A stretch of 64,000 nt of DNA, taken from the NCBI GenBank assembly GCA_019914945.1, contig CM034099.1, positions 22,222,704 through 22,286,703 of the forward strand, given 5' to 3'. The first letter of the stretch is position 1; each line of letters starts with the position of its first letter. Positions 1 through 12,700 of this stretch are shown here, piece after piece. The notes beneath the pieces were generated by a model, which saw nothing but the letters and a program-made list of their open reading frames with translations, was not told where the DNA came from and searched no databases. Made by a program: the position numbers and the translations under genes. The stretch comes from Typha latifolia (Eukaryota; Streptophyta; Magnoliopsida; Poales; Typhaceae).

Positions 1-191
1 CTCTTGAACAAAAGGATGGCATGCAAAATTTATATTTTGCAGCCGGAATATTGTTCCAGGTATTAATGGCAATATTTTGCAGAAGGGAGAGAGAGAAATA
101 AAAATTCAGTTAAAATATATACCGTTAATAGGTAAATCTTGACAACTCCTAGCTTGAACAAAATAAAGGAATGTGAATAATGGACCATTAC

Positions 192-3100
192 CTGTATTAA
201 TGGTAATAAGGATGCCATTAATGGTGGTGTCGAAGAATAAAGAGCAAGCCTCAAATGTCTGACAGCATCTCTGTAATTTTCATCAGCCAATCTCCTATGT
301 AGATATATAGATTGCTCTAAGTCACCAGCAAGGTGGTGCTTCAACTTTATCGGCAACAAACTTGTGTCCAACCCTAACATGTAAGTTATACTGAAATCAT
401 CAATTATGCTCATGTCAAAAATTCAAAACCAATAACTATCAAACAAAGTACAGTATAAATTCTTTATGATGTTTCAGAAAGCAAATCAACTAAAAAAGAA
501 GGTAAAATACATAATCATAATTACGCTGACAGATACTCTTAAGCCATTAGACCACTTTACCCTCTGACACTATTAATTTGGAGGGTCAAAAAGTATTTTG
601 AATTAAAGAAAGACATGATCCTAATCATAACAAAAAGATATACAAATATATAATATGAAAAAATAAACATAATGGAGAGCATGTATACCTACCACGGGCG
701 AGAAAAATGGAGCTGTTTTGGAAGTTGACGTGGAGATTAGTAGAAGTAGCTCTCTCATCATTCTTCTCTGATCCACTTAGATAAAAATCGTGTGCAGGAC
801 GAGAAACATCTGGTTGCTTCCTTGGCACCTCACTTTTGTACTCCATGAAAGCATCCTTGTTATTGCCAACTGAGCTTTCTGATTCCAATTGAGAAGAAAC
901 TGTGGCATTTTCAATGTTGACTGCGTTATGATCATCCGAACTCTCTAGCATGCCAGTTTCTTCATAACCATCATTAAATACCATCTGTGCTGTCTCAGAG
1001 GTAATACGAATGTCAAAGCCCTTAATTTGCATCTCTTCTGGGAGTCCCGAATACCAAAGATGATAAAGGATCAGCCCGTGCATAAGGTTTACAACTGGCT
1101 CAGTTGCAGAATCACGATCCTGAACAAGACTAAAAGAGAATCAAAGTCACATTAATGAGTAAGTAATATGAGCAATTATCATCTAAGAAAAAGTACCAAT
1201 GATGGTCATGCCACAGGCACAAACCATGCAAGTTGGTGGCACGGACTGTACCGGCCGGTGTCATAAGAGAAGAAAAGAAAAAGGTAAGGGATACTACCTT
1301 CACCTTCGCAGTCGTTGTCGCTATCGCTCGTTGTTGATCTGCAACTTAAGTTTTTTAACCCCCCCCCCTCTCACTCTCACTCTCTCTCTCTCTCTTTTTC
1401 TCTAGCTAGGGCACCCGACGAAGCGATAGCGAAGATAAAAGCGAGCGGCGATCAGCGACGGATAGCTCGACAGCGAGGTCGATGATGAGCAGTAAAGCTA
1501 TTAGAAGGGGTGCCGTGTATCACCCCTTGTGCCACAAGCCGATACACCACCGGCACGGCCATCCATGAGGAAAACATAATTGTTCGTAAAAATTAATCAC
1601 CAACTTATGTAAGATGGAGAAGTTTGGTCTAGTTGAAATGAGTTGAAAGCCTCAAGAGTCATTCAAATAATTTTTTTGAGCAATGAAAATTACTTAGCCC
1701 AAAGCCTCAAGAGTCATTCAAATCAAGAGTAAGCTTTTTATCTTGATAGACCATAAGTCAAAGAGAATTCAATAGGCATTTGGAAGGGCGATCGTGTTCA
1801 CATAATAATTTGCTACATCAAAAACTTTCAGGAAGTTAATTATATCAACAGGAGTAAAGAAATCTGAATTGCTTGCAGGTCTTGGCATAATTTCCATGTG
1901 GGGCCCTCACCCAATAAGAGGGAAGTGAAGTGAGAAAAGCCGCTCACTTCTCACAACCATTTCATTTTTTTTATTTATTTTCTTCTAGGATTTCATTTGT
2001 GAATTGGAAATTATACTTCCACATAGTTCCAACTGGTGGATCCTATATTATATACCTTTTCTATCATTCTCTTTCAAAAAAAAAAAAAAAAAATTGTTGC
2101 AGTTAGATATTAGTTCATTGCGCTGCTGAATAGGTGGGAATCACAAAGGATAGGGGCAGTCAGGAAAAGACAACTGATGTTACTTACTGGAGAGCATTTT
2201 ATATGAATTGATGGATTTTATGCTTTTGACAAAAGAGAAAAATGTATATTTGATGTTAACGAAGCTGTTATGTACAAAGGATTTTTCTGCAAAGTCTCTA
2301 TTCATTCAGATTTTATATTTGAAAGTTATTGAAGTTGATTTAGGACTCAAACTGATCAAGAACATGTCTTGATAGACCTAGACCTTGAATGGTTCTTACA
2401 GGGTCGCTTGGGTCAAGTTCTGAAACATTGGAAGTAGCCTGTCAAAACAACTGAAAATTCTGACGGACTCATTCAATATTTCAATTAGGGTTTGACAGAT
2501 CAAGGGCAATCAATCAATCGGACAAGACGTCAATAGAAGGATAGACAGATCAAGACAATAAACCAATTATTTAAACACTATTGAACGCGCCATGAGCATC
2601 AAATAACTATCAATAAAATTTTGTGTAATCACTTATCACAATATGCTTAATTAAATAAGTAAACAATGGTTAAGAGTAAGAACATACAATTTTGTAGTAT
2701 TATATGCCTCTTGAACATTCCCTTGCTTAAGATAGAAAAGAGCTAGCTCCAGCTGAATCAAGTGCCTCTGCTCAAGATTTACACAGAATAAGGACATGAA
2801 AAATATAAATAATCAATTGGACATATCATCGTCAACACTAAATAGAGGAATTATCTTCTTAAAGAAAGGTAGGATTCTGCACCCCAATAAAGCTTAATTA
2901 AGAAAGCTCGCTCGTACCACTTTCGGAAAAGATCTGACATGCTCGGTAACATTTGCTTAATTATCTTTCGTTGATTAGGAAAAAGAAGTGGAACATAAAT
3001 ATTTTGACATTAGATGAAAGAAAAGATCATTAAATTGAGGAATTAGTAGCCTCACATGATACGATCCAACATTAATGGTTATCCAGAGTCCATAAAACTT

Positions 3101-3879
3101 GAAGCTGGTCGAAAGACTAGAGAATATAAACTCAACGCTGAGAAGTGGTGACAAATAACAACTTGCACAGGCATGTATATTGGCGAACTTATTGCAATAT
3201 CTAAGTACTTCAAAAACAAACTGGAAAAGAAAAGATTCCAAACCACCAATATTTAAATCCTTCAAAAATAAAATAAACGGTCATAAATCACGTATACCTT
3301 CCTGGAGCACTTCTTCGTCCACGCGAGCTTGCTCATCCAGACCTCATACATCTTCTTTATCTTCGTTTGGTAGTAACTCCCTCCTCCGAGCCGCTTCTGG
3401 ATTTCCATTGCGACCTATCAACAAACACCTCAACTGCATCAAACTCTACCAAGAAACCAATAACAAATATGCCAAAACCACGTTCTTGAATCGCTCACCA
3501 AGAAATTCCTTCGATCCTCCGACAAGGAACTCCCACGAGGAGTCCCTTTAAGCAGGACGCTCAAGACTCCACTTGCCTCCTTCCAGTTGTGGGCCCTCAC
3601 GAGGCGTTGCAAAAGGCGTCCCAGTCGACGGCGGTTAACGGCGAGGGTGGGCTCCGAGGCGATGTGTCTTAAAGCTCCCCTGTACGATCCGTATCGTGGC
3701 CTCATCGCCTCCTCCGAGGGCCTGATCTTGGACGGCTCTTCCCCTTCTCCTTCTTCTAGGATCTTGTGGGAATTGAGTCCATCGCCGACTTCGTCTTCTC
3801 GCTTTTCCTTCTTGACCTTGACTGCGGCATTATCGAATGTGTTGGTTGGAACCATCTCGCCATCTTGCTCCTCCTTCAT
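192..3879 (-). CDS. TAF1A-like RNA polymerase I initiation factor subunit (partial, 3' end off the left edge)
   Basis: Exons on the minus strand: 3499-3879, 3298-3414, 2688-2767, 689-1129 and 192-390 (the last could start at 408). Their phases join to an open frame of about 406 residues, all with GT-AG borders. The protein starts with a Lys/Glu-rich acidic stretch, then a helical region (RHIASEPTLAVNRRRLGRLL, about residues 71-90), then KIKKMYEVWMSKLAWTKK, then LALFYLKQGNVQEAYNTTK, a TPR-like helical repeat. The pattern 'VNLMHGLILYHLWYSGLPE' follows. This order resembles plant proteins annotated as TATA-box-binding protein-associated factor RNA polymerase I subunit A, a component of the selectivity factor that recruits Pol I to rDNA promoters. 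I recognise the family from memory only, and the plant function is inferred. Start: ATG at 3879, shared intergenic region with the plus-strand oxidoreductase gene. A transposon lies in its third intron. The C-terminal exons are outside the window. Confidence 0.72.
1197..1570. mobile_element. Mutator-like non-autonomous element, copy A (GTGCCGGCAC family, CT-core orientation)
   Basis: GC-rich island in the third intron of the TAF1A-like gene. The left end reads CAATGATGGTCATGCCAC and the right end reads CGGCACGGCCATCCATG, so the ends are imperfect inverted repeats (GATGG(T/C)C(A/G)TGCC). The core 1341-1420 reads GCAACTTAAG, TTTTTTAACCC, a (CT)n run, then CTAGGGCACCCGACG. Right of the core are the segment CTCGACAGCGAGGTCGAT and a GGGGTGCCGTGTATCACCCC hairpin, both shared with copy B (9497-9910). 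No clear target duplication was found. There is no coding capacity. Confidence 0.6.
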
Positions 3880-5178
3880 GTTGGACGTAACTCGTAATCA
3901 AGAACAGTTAAATGCAACAATTACCCTACGAGGGAGGAGGGAGGAGGGAGGAGGGCGGTGGCGGAGAGGGGAGAAAGAAGAAGAGGCGACTGCTGAGGAG
4001 GAACGAAGGTGGGGGAATTATTAGAGTTTTTCTTTATATAAAAAAAGAGGGTGGGGCCAAGTTCGGATTCGGATCAGGCCTTGGCCCGAAAATTATTTTA
4101 ATCGAAGTCTCCGAAGTTTGGGTCGAACTTGGATTAAGGCCAAGCACCCGAATCCAATAAATCGCCAAAACCAGTGGATATTCGTGCCTATCTAATTGAT
4201 TAGAGTTAAACAAATGGCGATTTAAAGCAAAAAGTTTTTTAATTAGAAAACAAAGTTCTCCATTATAATTTTGGGTCTTTTTTACTAATTTAATATATTA
4301 GAGATATGATATTGGCTGAGCTAAGCGATTGTTGCTCTAAGCTGAAACTAGATAGTTGTCAACTTACATAAGGATGCCTCCATTAGTTCAATTAAGTCTT
4401 ACATACTAAAGTTACTTATTTCATATTTAAATTATGCATTTTGTAGTTGAATTATGTAATACATTTTAATTAGACACATGAATATTAGTTCGATTACAAC
4501 ATATTTTATATTAAAATCATATATTTCGTACTCTAATTGAACATAATGAATATTACTAATAAAAAGAAACGAAGGAAAGCAAGAGATTAGAATGTAGAGT
4601 TTATTATAGAATGCCTCCTATACACAACTGGGGAGAGATGTTAATTAACAAAATAAATGACACTTTTTTATTCTTAAATTTGAATTTCTACTCATGTATA
4701 AATACCTAATGTATATACTAACTTTTTATTTTATTTTTAAACTCAAGTGACAAAAGTCAAATTTGAAAGAAAAAAAGGAAAAAGAAGAAGAAGAAATTTG
4801 ACTTATAAAAATAAAAATATAGTATGTCCCCAAATCAACCGTGGCCAAAAGCATGTCCAAAGATTTCAACGAGGTTAAGAAATTGGTGCGTGAGAAAATT
4901 ACGGGCCGGATCCAGTCGGGGTTCGGGTTGGCGGGCCAGTTGAGCACTCCTGATCCAAACCCAAGCCTCTCAAGTTTGGGTCGAACTTGGATCCAGGCAG
5001 AAGCACCCGAATCCAATAAATCACTACCCCACCCCGCCACCCGGCCACCCCCCCAACCAAAATCAATAATCGTTCATGTGGCGCGCTTCCAGACGTACAT
5101 CGTCTTCCGTTGGGGATTTAAAAAGCCAATAAAGAAAGAGGAAGAGAGACAAATCCTTTTTTTTTTCCCTCTGTCGCC
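3880..5178. promoter_or_regulatory. Divergent intergenic region between the TAF1A-like and FAD oxidoreductase genes
   Basis: This is the only space between two genes transcribed away from each other, so it must hold both promoters. Nothing in it codes. The middle (about 4170-4850) is very AT-rich. Near each gene lies a copy of a roughly 50-bp GC-richer direct repeat (4114-4163 and 4972-5022) sharing AAGTTTGGGTCGAACTTGGA and AAGCACCCGAATCCAATAAA. A TATA-like GATTTAAAAAG lies near 5115-5125, about 55-65 bp upstream of the oxidoreductase ATG. On the TAF1A side the leader is GGAGGA-rich (3930-4000). The promoter assignment is inference from gene arrangement. Confidence 0.5.
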
Positions 5179-8100
5179 ATGCTGCTCCACCTCCAGCAAA
5201 CCGGGCTTCGATTCCATCGTCTCCCTCCGCTTTTCAACCCCCAAGAAAGGAGGAGAGTAGCCATTGCGGCCAACAAACGATCCTTTTATCGGATTCCGAG
5301 AGCTTCTGTGGTCCCGTCGAGAACCCAGGTAAGTTTTTCTCTTTAATCGTTGATCGAGAACTATGTTCTCGTCTGTTGGATTTGACCTCCAAGAAAATTG
5401 CGCTTGCCGGGCTCCATCTCTGTTGTACTATCGATCTCGCAAGTTGCTCTCTCTCTCTCTCTCTCTCTCTGTGAAGTGTGATGGGTTTGAGGATGGAAGG
5501 AAAGGAGATGATATGACTATTACGCAATATCTTGACAATAATGCTTGTTTTTATTTCACCAATTTTAGAAGTTTTAGCTTCAGAAGAGGAGCGAAAGGGG
5601 AAAAAAATCAAAGAAATCAGCCCAAAATTAGAGCATGCTTGGAATTTTTGCTTGTTATCATCTCTTTATGTTGATTTTTTAAAACATGGATCTCAAATTG
5701 AGCATGTTTGGAACTTCAGATGTCCTCTTATTATGTGATGCCATGGCTTACTGTTGGTTGGACTTGAACTATTCAGCGGTCAGCAATATAAAAAGTATTT
5801 GAGCCTTCTTGATTTTGAATTAGATTATCTGATAGACGAATAGCTGAATAAATAGGAAACCCAAGATTGGGATGACATTGGTGTATGGTGATAAATGTTG
5901 CTAAATTCTTTTTGCTAGATACATAAGAAATAACATGTCTGGCAGTGAAAAAGGGATTTGCATGATAACATTACAATGTTATTTTACGAATTTAAGCTTA
6001 CACTACCTTTTTGGCCTTATAGATTTAATCATTTAATGAATTTGGTTTTCTTCTTAGGTGTATATCCTCATTTGACTGATATGCATAATGAAAGTCATTA
6101 ATAGTTTACAGCTCTTCCAATATGTCCTTTTCATCTTACTCATTTCTAACATGTGTACCTGGATATAAACACTGCACAATTTTGTAGAGAATAATGGAAC
6201 GGATTTCCAACAGTGATGAAGTTGGTGGTGCTGGAGGGGCTTATTCATACAATGCTTTGAAAAGATTAGATAAATTATGGTCCAGTATTTGTGCAACTCC
6301 CAGAGGTTTGAAGACTAGATATATGATAGTAAAAATGTTTAGTGTTTCTTGCTTATTTAAGATTTCTCCATTTATAGTTACTCTCCACCTTGTTAAGATA
6401 TGAATAGTTTAAGATACTTTTAATGATGTTTTACAGAATTGGTGAATGTTCTTCTGCTGAGTATTTGTATAGTTATTTCACCTTAATGTCGATCAAATCT
6501 CCAGCAATAGTTTCCTTATATATTTGGCATTGTAGCATGCATTGCATTCTTCAATTGTCTTTTGTAACAACTAAAATCACATTCCTGCTGTAATCACAAG
6601 TGAAGTAAATCAACATCTAACATCTCTAGACTTCCTAAAGACTTGCTAGATTTATATAATTTTAACCTCAATATTTTTAGAATGTCTTAGATAGTTTTCC
6701 TTTCAATTGTAATGATTATTGAGGAGGTTGATGTGGGTACATTATTAGTTATATTCTACTTTTGTCAATATTTGCCAATGAAAGAACTATTTAGTTGTAT
6801 TGTCAACATTCTGTTTTTTTGTCATTGTCAGTCTGATTCATAATACAGGATGTAATTTTTTATGGTTGAACTTCCAATTTATGCTAAGTACACAATTTGT
6901 GGTAGATTAAATAAACAAATTATGAAAATCCATGCTCATACACTTTCTAATGATTGCTACAAGTTTTAATAACTTGGTAGTAGGTGTAAAATCTTCTTAA
7001 ATCTTTTTTCTTTTCCCTTTTTGGCTAATGTTGAGGTAGTTGTTGATATGATTCAGTAGTGGTAACTACATCTCTTTGTTTTAGCTAAAGTTGGCCAATA
7101 ATGGATTCAGATTTTTTTTTTTGCCAATACGTATAGGGAAATATTAAGCTTGTAGTTAGGAAGTAGGTAACAAAATTTACTAATTCCTAAATTCATCTAA
7201 AAGCCTCGTGAGGTTCCATATTTGGGGTCAAAGGAGATCTACTTTTTGAAATAACTAACTTAATACTATCAAAGTATCAATTATTTTGAACTCCTCAGAG
7301 CAACTAGTTTCCTTCATTCAATTTAGCATCCTTGCTTAACTTTTTCAAACTCATTAACCATTTTTTGGAAACCAGCATGCTTTGATTGACAGTAACAAAA
7401 GCAGACAGCCAGGCAATGAGCCACTTTGCTTCTTTAATTTTTATATGTCTACTGAATAGCATATATGATACTTGATTCTGCTTCTCTATTTTATAGATCT
7501 AAATCATTTTATCACCAGCTTCATAAAAGCTGATGCAAACATTGTTTGATGCAATCTTATCTTCTTACCTTCGAAATCGAATTTTGAATCCTATATTCTT
7601 ACAGATAAAACTTTTGTATTACTTATTCTTCGTCATGTGCAAGAAATTTACAACAATGTTGTATAAAGTAGTGTGTTGCATATGCTGTATCTCTGATTTT
7701 CCAATGATTTAAAACTTACAAAAGGACACAAACTGCCAAATCTGCCCATCAATCAGATGATTCTGTATCCTGATCAAACAAAGGCTTAATATTGTTACAT
7801 ATCCAAAACCAGCCTAAAAAGCATATCAAAATTCTATTATCTGTTCACTAATCAGAGTAAAAGAAATGCGACTATAAAATTGCCAGCATGGTGTTAGTTT
7901 CACATTAGACCTGTACAACAGTTAATTTAGTTGTCTTCTATATTTTCCTTTCATGATACATCCAATTAAATGTGTGAATTCTAAACAGTCTTAACTACTA
8001 TAAGTTTGGATTTTCAGATTCAGAGGAAATTGATGAAGTTGTTTCTCGGGTTTCTGGTTCATCAAATTATTCAGACCTGGGTGGCAAAGCTAGAAGTGTC

Positions 8101-9674
8101 TTTGATGTGTTAGTTTGTGGTGGCACTTTGGGTATATTTGTTGCTACAGCACTGAGTTTCAAAGGTCTTCGGGTTGGGGTTGTTGAAAGAAACATCCTTA
8201 AAGGGGTATTTAGGTCCTTAGAGCATTCCTGGCTTGTTTGTCTGATGTAATCTTCATTACTTTTTATTAAATGTGTGTTGCTATGCTGTTAAACAGAGAG
8301 AACAAGACTGGAATATCTCAAGAAAAGAGCTTATGGAACTTGTCCAAGTTGGCATTCTCTCAGAAGAAGAAATTGAACAGATTACCTCAATTAAGTTCAA
8401 TCCTGTAAATTCTTCGGAACTTTATGTCTTTATTCATGCATTTTTACTGTTTTACCTATGATAACATGCAACTCATACAAGCAAGTTATCTTCTTCATTT
8501 TCTTCTCCCTATTTTGCTTCCTTTGCAGAATAGATGTGGGTTTGAGAAGAAAGGCGACATTTGGGTGGAGAACATTCTTAATCTTGGAGTTTCGTGAGTT
8601 ATCCTCTTGTAACTGTATGATATAACCATTAAAATTACTAAAGCAGCTACATAAGAGCAACAAGGACAGTTATATAATGGTTGTAAGATTTCTCAACACT
8701 TCTCTTACATGAAAATTTCCTCCTCTCCAATTATAGAATTTTAATTCTCTTACGAGAACCAACATATCTGAACTCTGAAGATAATTCTAGAGAAAGATTT
8801 GGTGAAAAATACTTGAGCACACCACTTCTGCTCTCCCTCCATTTATTATAGCCCTGACACTGTCTGTTTGATATATCTGCATCAGATATTGCCTGAAACA
8901 TCTTGATCTCTTGTCTGGAAGCATGCAATACAAAACTACTAGGTTAGAGTAGGATTATCTCCATACCATTCATCTCAAAGACTCATACAGCTCAGTAAAA
9001 ATCCTAGGATATTAAGTTTGGGAAATCAGAATCTTGTCCAAGATATTTCTGCTTTTTAATGTTTAGTCCCTGTTTCCCAGGGATATCTTTCTCCTTTCTT
9101 TAACTGGAGGGGATGTTCAGTCTGCTCTTAAAAATAATTATGACTTATATATAACACATGAATCACTCTGTCCATGCAGACCAGCTAAACTTTTGGAGAT
9201 TATGAAGAACCGATTTATTTCCTCAGGTGGAACAGTATTTGAGGGAAAAAGTTTGTCTAGCATATCTGTTTATGATGACATCACTGTAAGTCAACCACCT
9301 CATGTTAATTCTGATTGTAATGCTGTCTGTGATCCACTAAATATTAAGTGCAAGAAATTCAGACCATGCAGAATTCTCATCTCAAATTCTGATATTGCAT
9401 TCGTTACGGCAATCTGGGAAGCATTTCACCTCTACTAGTTTTAGTGTATTTAGCTCCATTTTACCTTCTATGCTCAAGAAAAGTTTTCTTTTGAGCAACG
9501 ATGGCCGTGCCGACCGCCGGTCGGCACGACACGGCACGGCACGTGCCGTAAGAAAAGGATAGAAAAATGTACCACCTTGGCTGTCGCTGGCCTTCGCCGT
9601 CGCTGCTCCTGGTCGCCGTCGCCGCTCTCCCGAGCTCGCGTCGGGTGCCCTAGTTGAGGGAGGGGAAGAAAAAG

Positions 9675-9744
<70 letters not shown>

Positions 9745-12700
9745 TTATCGGTTAAAAACTTAAGTTGCGGAGGCGACGGCGACCGGGAGCGGCGTCGGCA
9801 AGCGGCGACAGCAAGCTCGACGACGAGGTCGATGGCGAAGCTATTAGGAGGGGTGCCGTGTGGCACCCCTCCTGCCACGTGCCGGTACGCTGCCGGCACG
9901 GCTATCCTTGCTTTTGAGCTCTTCATATGTCAAATTTCTTATTCCGATTGTAGGCTCCTAAAACACCTTTTTTTGGCTACATGATATATACATGTACTTT
10001 AAGTAACACAAATATGCAAAGTAGAATGCATGCTCTCATCACATGATTCTTGTTAATTTAGTGAATTCACTAGATTCTTTATCACTTTTTGAGAATAGAA
10101 GGACATGTCTATGGGGCATCTTACATAACTTTGCTCTTTTTATTATCATATTCACTGTTATTATCAAGATGGCAAAAGTTTGAGTTGATAACTATTTATT
10201 ACTGACTGTTGACCACCTAATCACCTAAGTAACTCCAAAAATTGGTGAACAATCTCCTAGCAAGGGCCAATTTTGGCAAGAGGTACTACATTTTATTCAA
10301 CTAGTTTGCTTACAAGTTGCTATACCATATTAGACATACTTTAAGCTCATGCAATGAGGGGAAAGCCCCAGAAATTTCCATAAGAATGGAATTAGTCTAG
10401 ACCAATGAAGTGTCGAAAAGCCGTGTTTTCTAAGGAACCAATGCAAAGTATAGCTAATAAGGTACTCTACAAGAGAAGAGAAAAGTTCCAATACAATTGC
10501 TAAAGTTCCTTATCCATTAGAACTTTTCCTTTTAGATCCTAAAGCCTTGTTTGGTTTAAGATTAAGCCCTGAACTCGATTAGTTAGTCTCATTTTTTAGT
10601 CTTAATTTTTTTAAGAGTAAACTTGATTAGATATGAAAAAGATAAAAATATATTTAGTTACTGAATCAGTTCAGAGGAGTTCCTAAACTCAAAGCAAACA
10701 AGGCCTAAATTGCCACACTGCAGCTTGAAAGCATTCATGCCATGAAAAGATAGTGAGAACACCCAAAATTTTAGTGTAGAATTGGAACCATGAACCAAAT
10801 AGGATCAAGAGAAACTGGGTATGATTGAAATGACAAAAAAATATGAGTGGCAAAATTGTCTCTCATGGGATATTTAGCAAATGGCTAGAGCCTTGGAGGG
10901 GCACAGCCTTGGTGCAGTACTTCATAAAGGTGGACAAAAGTGATTATTTTTACTTCAAGATAGATGTATGTATTTGATGGGCGGGTTGACAGTTGTACAA
11001 ATGGTGTCGCAGAGCGAAAAATGGATAATACTAAAAAAATGGAAATTGATGAGTTGTGAGAAAAAGAACATAGTAGCAGTGACGGCCATGCGCCAGTGGC
11101 ACGCCCCCTGTGCCAGTGGCACACATTTATAATATTTTTAATAAATTTTTTAGGATATTTAGAGATATTTTTTGGTCTTTGGTATGTCAATATTTGATTT
11201 TTTGTCTAAATATATGTATTAAAATTTAAAATCTACATTACAATATTTTATCTTTAGATTATTTTTATAAATAACCAAATTTCTTATTGTAGAAGAAAAC
11301 CTTATGAATGGACTTATATCTGGGTTACTATAGTGTCATGAATTAGTCTGAGGTACTAATATAACTCCTTGTCACTCGTATGTCAAGACTTGTGAGTTGC
11401 AAGTACTAATTGTGACACCTACATCTTTCAAAATTGTGAACATTACTTTCCTGTATTAATTATCTTTGGAGTTCCTAAAATCCTAATATATGGATCAAAT
11501 AATTTGTTCATCTTGCACTTCATCCGTGATGCTTTGCAAATTACAAGTGCACCATTTAGACGTCAGACGGTAATATGTTCATTGTATTCCCCAGATTTTG
11601 CAACTGAATGATGGTGAGGTTTTGCCTTGTCGCTTAGTTGTTGATTGTATGGGCAATTTCTCTCCAGTTGTTAGACAGGTATATCTTTTCATGTTGCTTG
11701 CATATTCATTCATGCCTTTTATGTACTTTCTTCCTTGTGTCTTAGTCAAACACAATACTTTACGAGGTTTTGAAATGAATCCTTGTATACAATTGCCAAC
11801 ATTAATCTGTCTGCTCCCTGAAGGATCAGGAAATCTTAGAGTCACCAATCGCTTGTTTGCCTCAAGCTACCTTTTGGAATCATCTAATAGTTTTGATTCT
11901 ATGGACCTTATGATAAGAGCTGTGAGTCTTATTATCTATATGTGGAATGAGAATCCAAAGTTTGAATAGCTAACAGGAAACATGGTTCTAAATGCCTACT
12001 GACACATAGAAATCCCACCGGTTTATGAAGCTTTGAGAATCTAGATGTATGTGTATATAGCTAGGAGTATCAGACAGTTGCAGAATTTAAGAGGAAAAGT
12101 GCCTAATGCACTAACCAAACAAGAGGAATCATCTCCAAATTATTATCTCCATTTTTATCAAAATACCAAATCTCTTAAATGATAGCAGTTTGATAGATGG
12201 ATGACACTGATAAATTTATAAATGTTTGTCAACAAGGAATAAGGTTAACAAGCAGGAAAACTCATCCCTTGTCATATATAAGTGAATATTTTTAATATAC
12301 ATCTTAACAGTATCAAGATTGGAAGTCAAATCACTGAATCAGTGTGAAACCAAGCATAAACAAAGGCCACTGCTTGTGGAGGAAAGTAACAATATTAGTT
12401 AACTAAATTGCTGCTAGATTCATGCTACTTGTTCATGTAAGTCAAAAAGGGAGATGGAGCAGCAATTAATAGAGCAAGCTGTTTACTTGGTTGTCTGATC
12501 CTATGTAGGCAAGTACAATTGACAAATCATCAATTTGAACATAATAAAGAATTTGTAGATGCTACACTTTATTTTTATTTTTTTTATGTACTGGACCATA
12601 AGAAGCAAGGCAAGATCAAATTGTGAACTTATTACAATTATGATAACAGATCAAGTACATTATATAATGTGTGCCAAATTTCATTTATTTCTGATTTTAT

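Noticed and set aside
1188..1579. 9-bp target duplication for transposon copy A
   Set aside because: Candidate flanks AAAAAGTAC and GAGGAAAAC do not match; the copy is called from its ends and its homology to copy B only.
3587..4160. Plus-strand ORFs opposite the first TAF1A-like exon
   Set aside because: They are the antisense of a GC-rich exon and GGA-rich leader, with low-complexity translation and no family resemblance.
9474..9926. 150-aa minus-strand ORF
   Set aside because: Covers transposon copy B; the SLSLSL run comes from the (GA)32 repeat.
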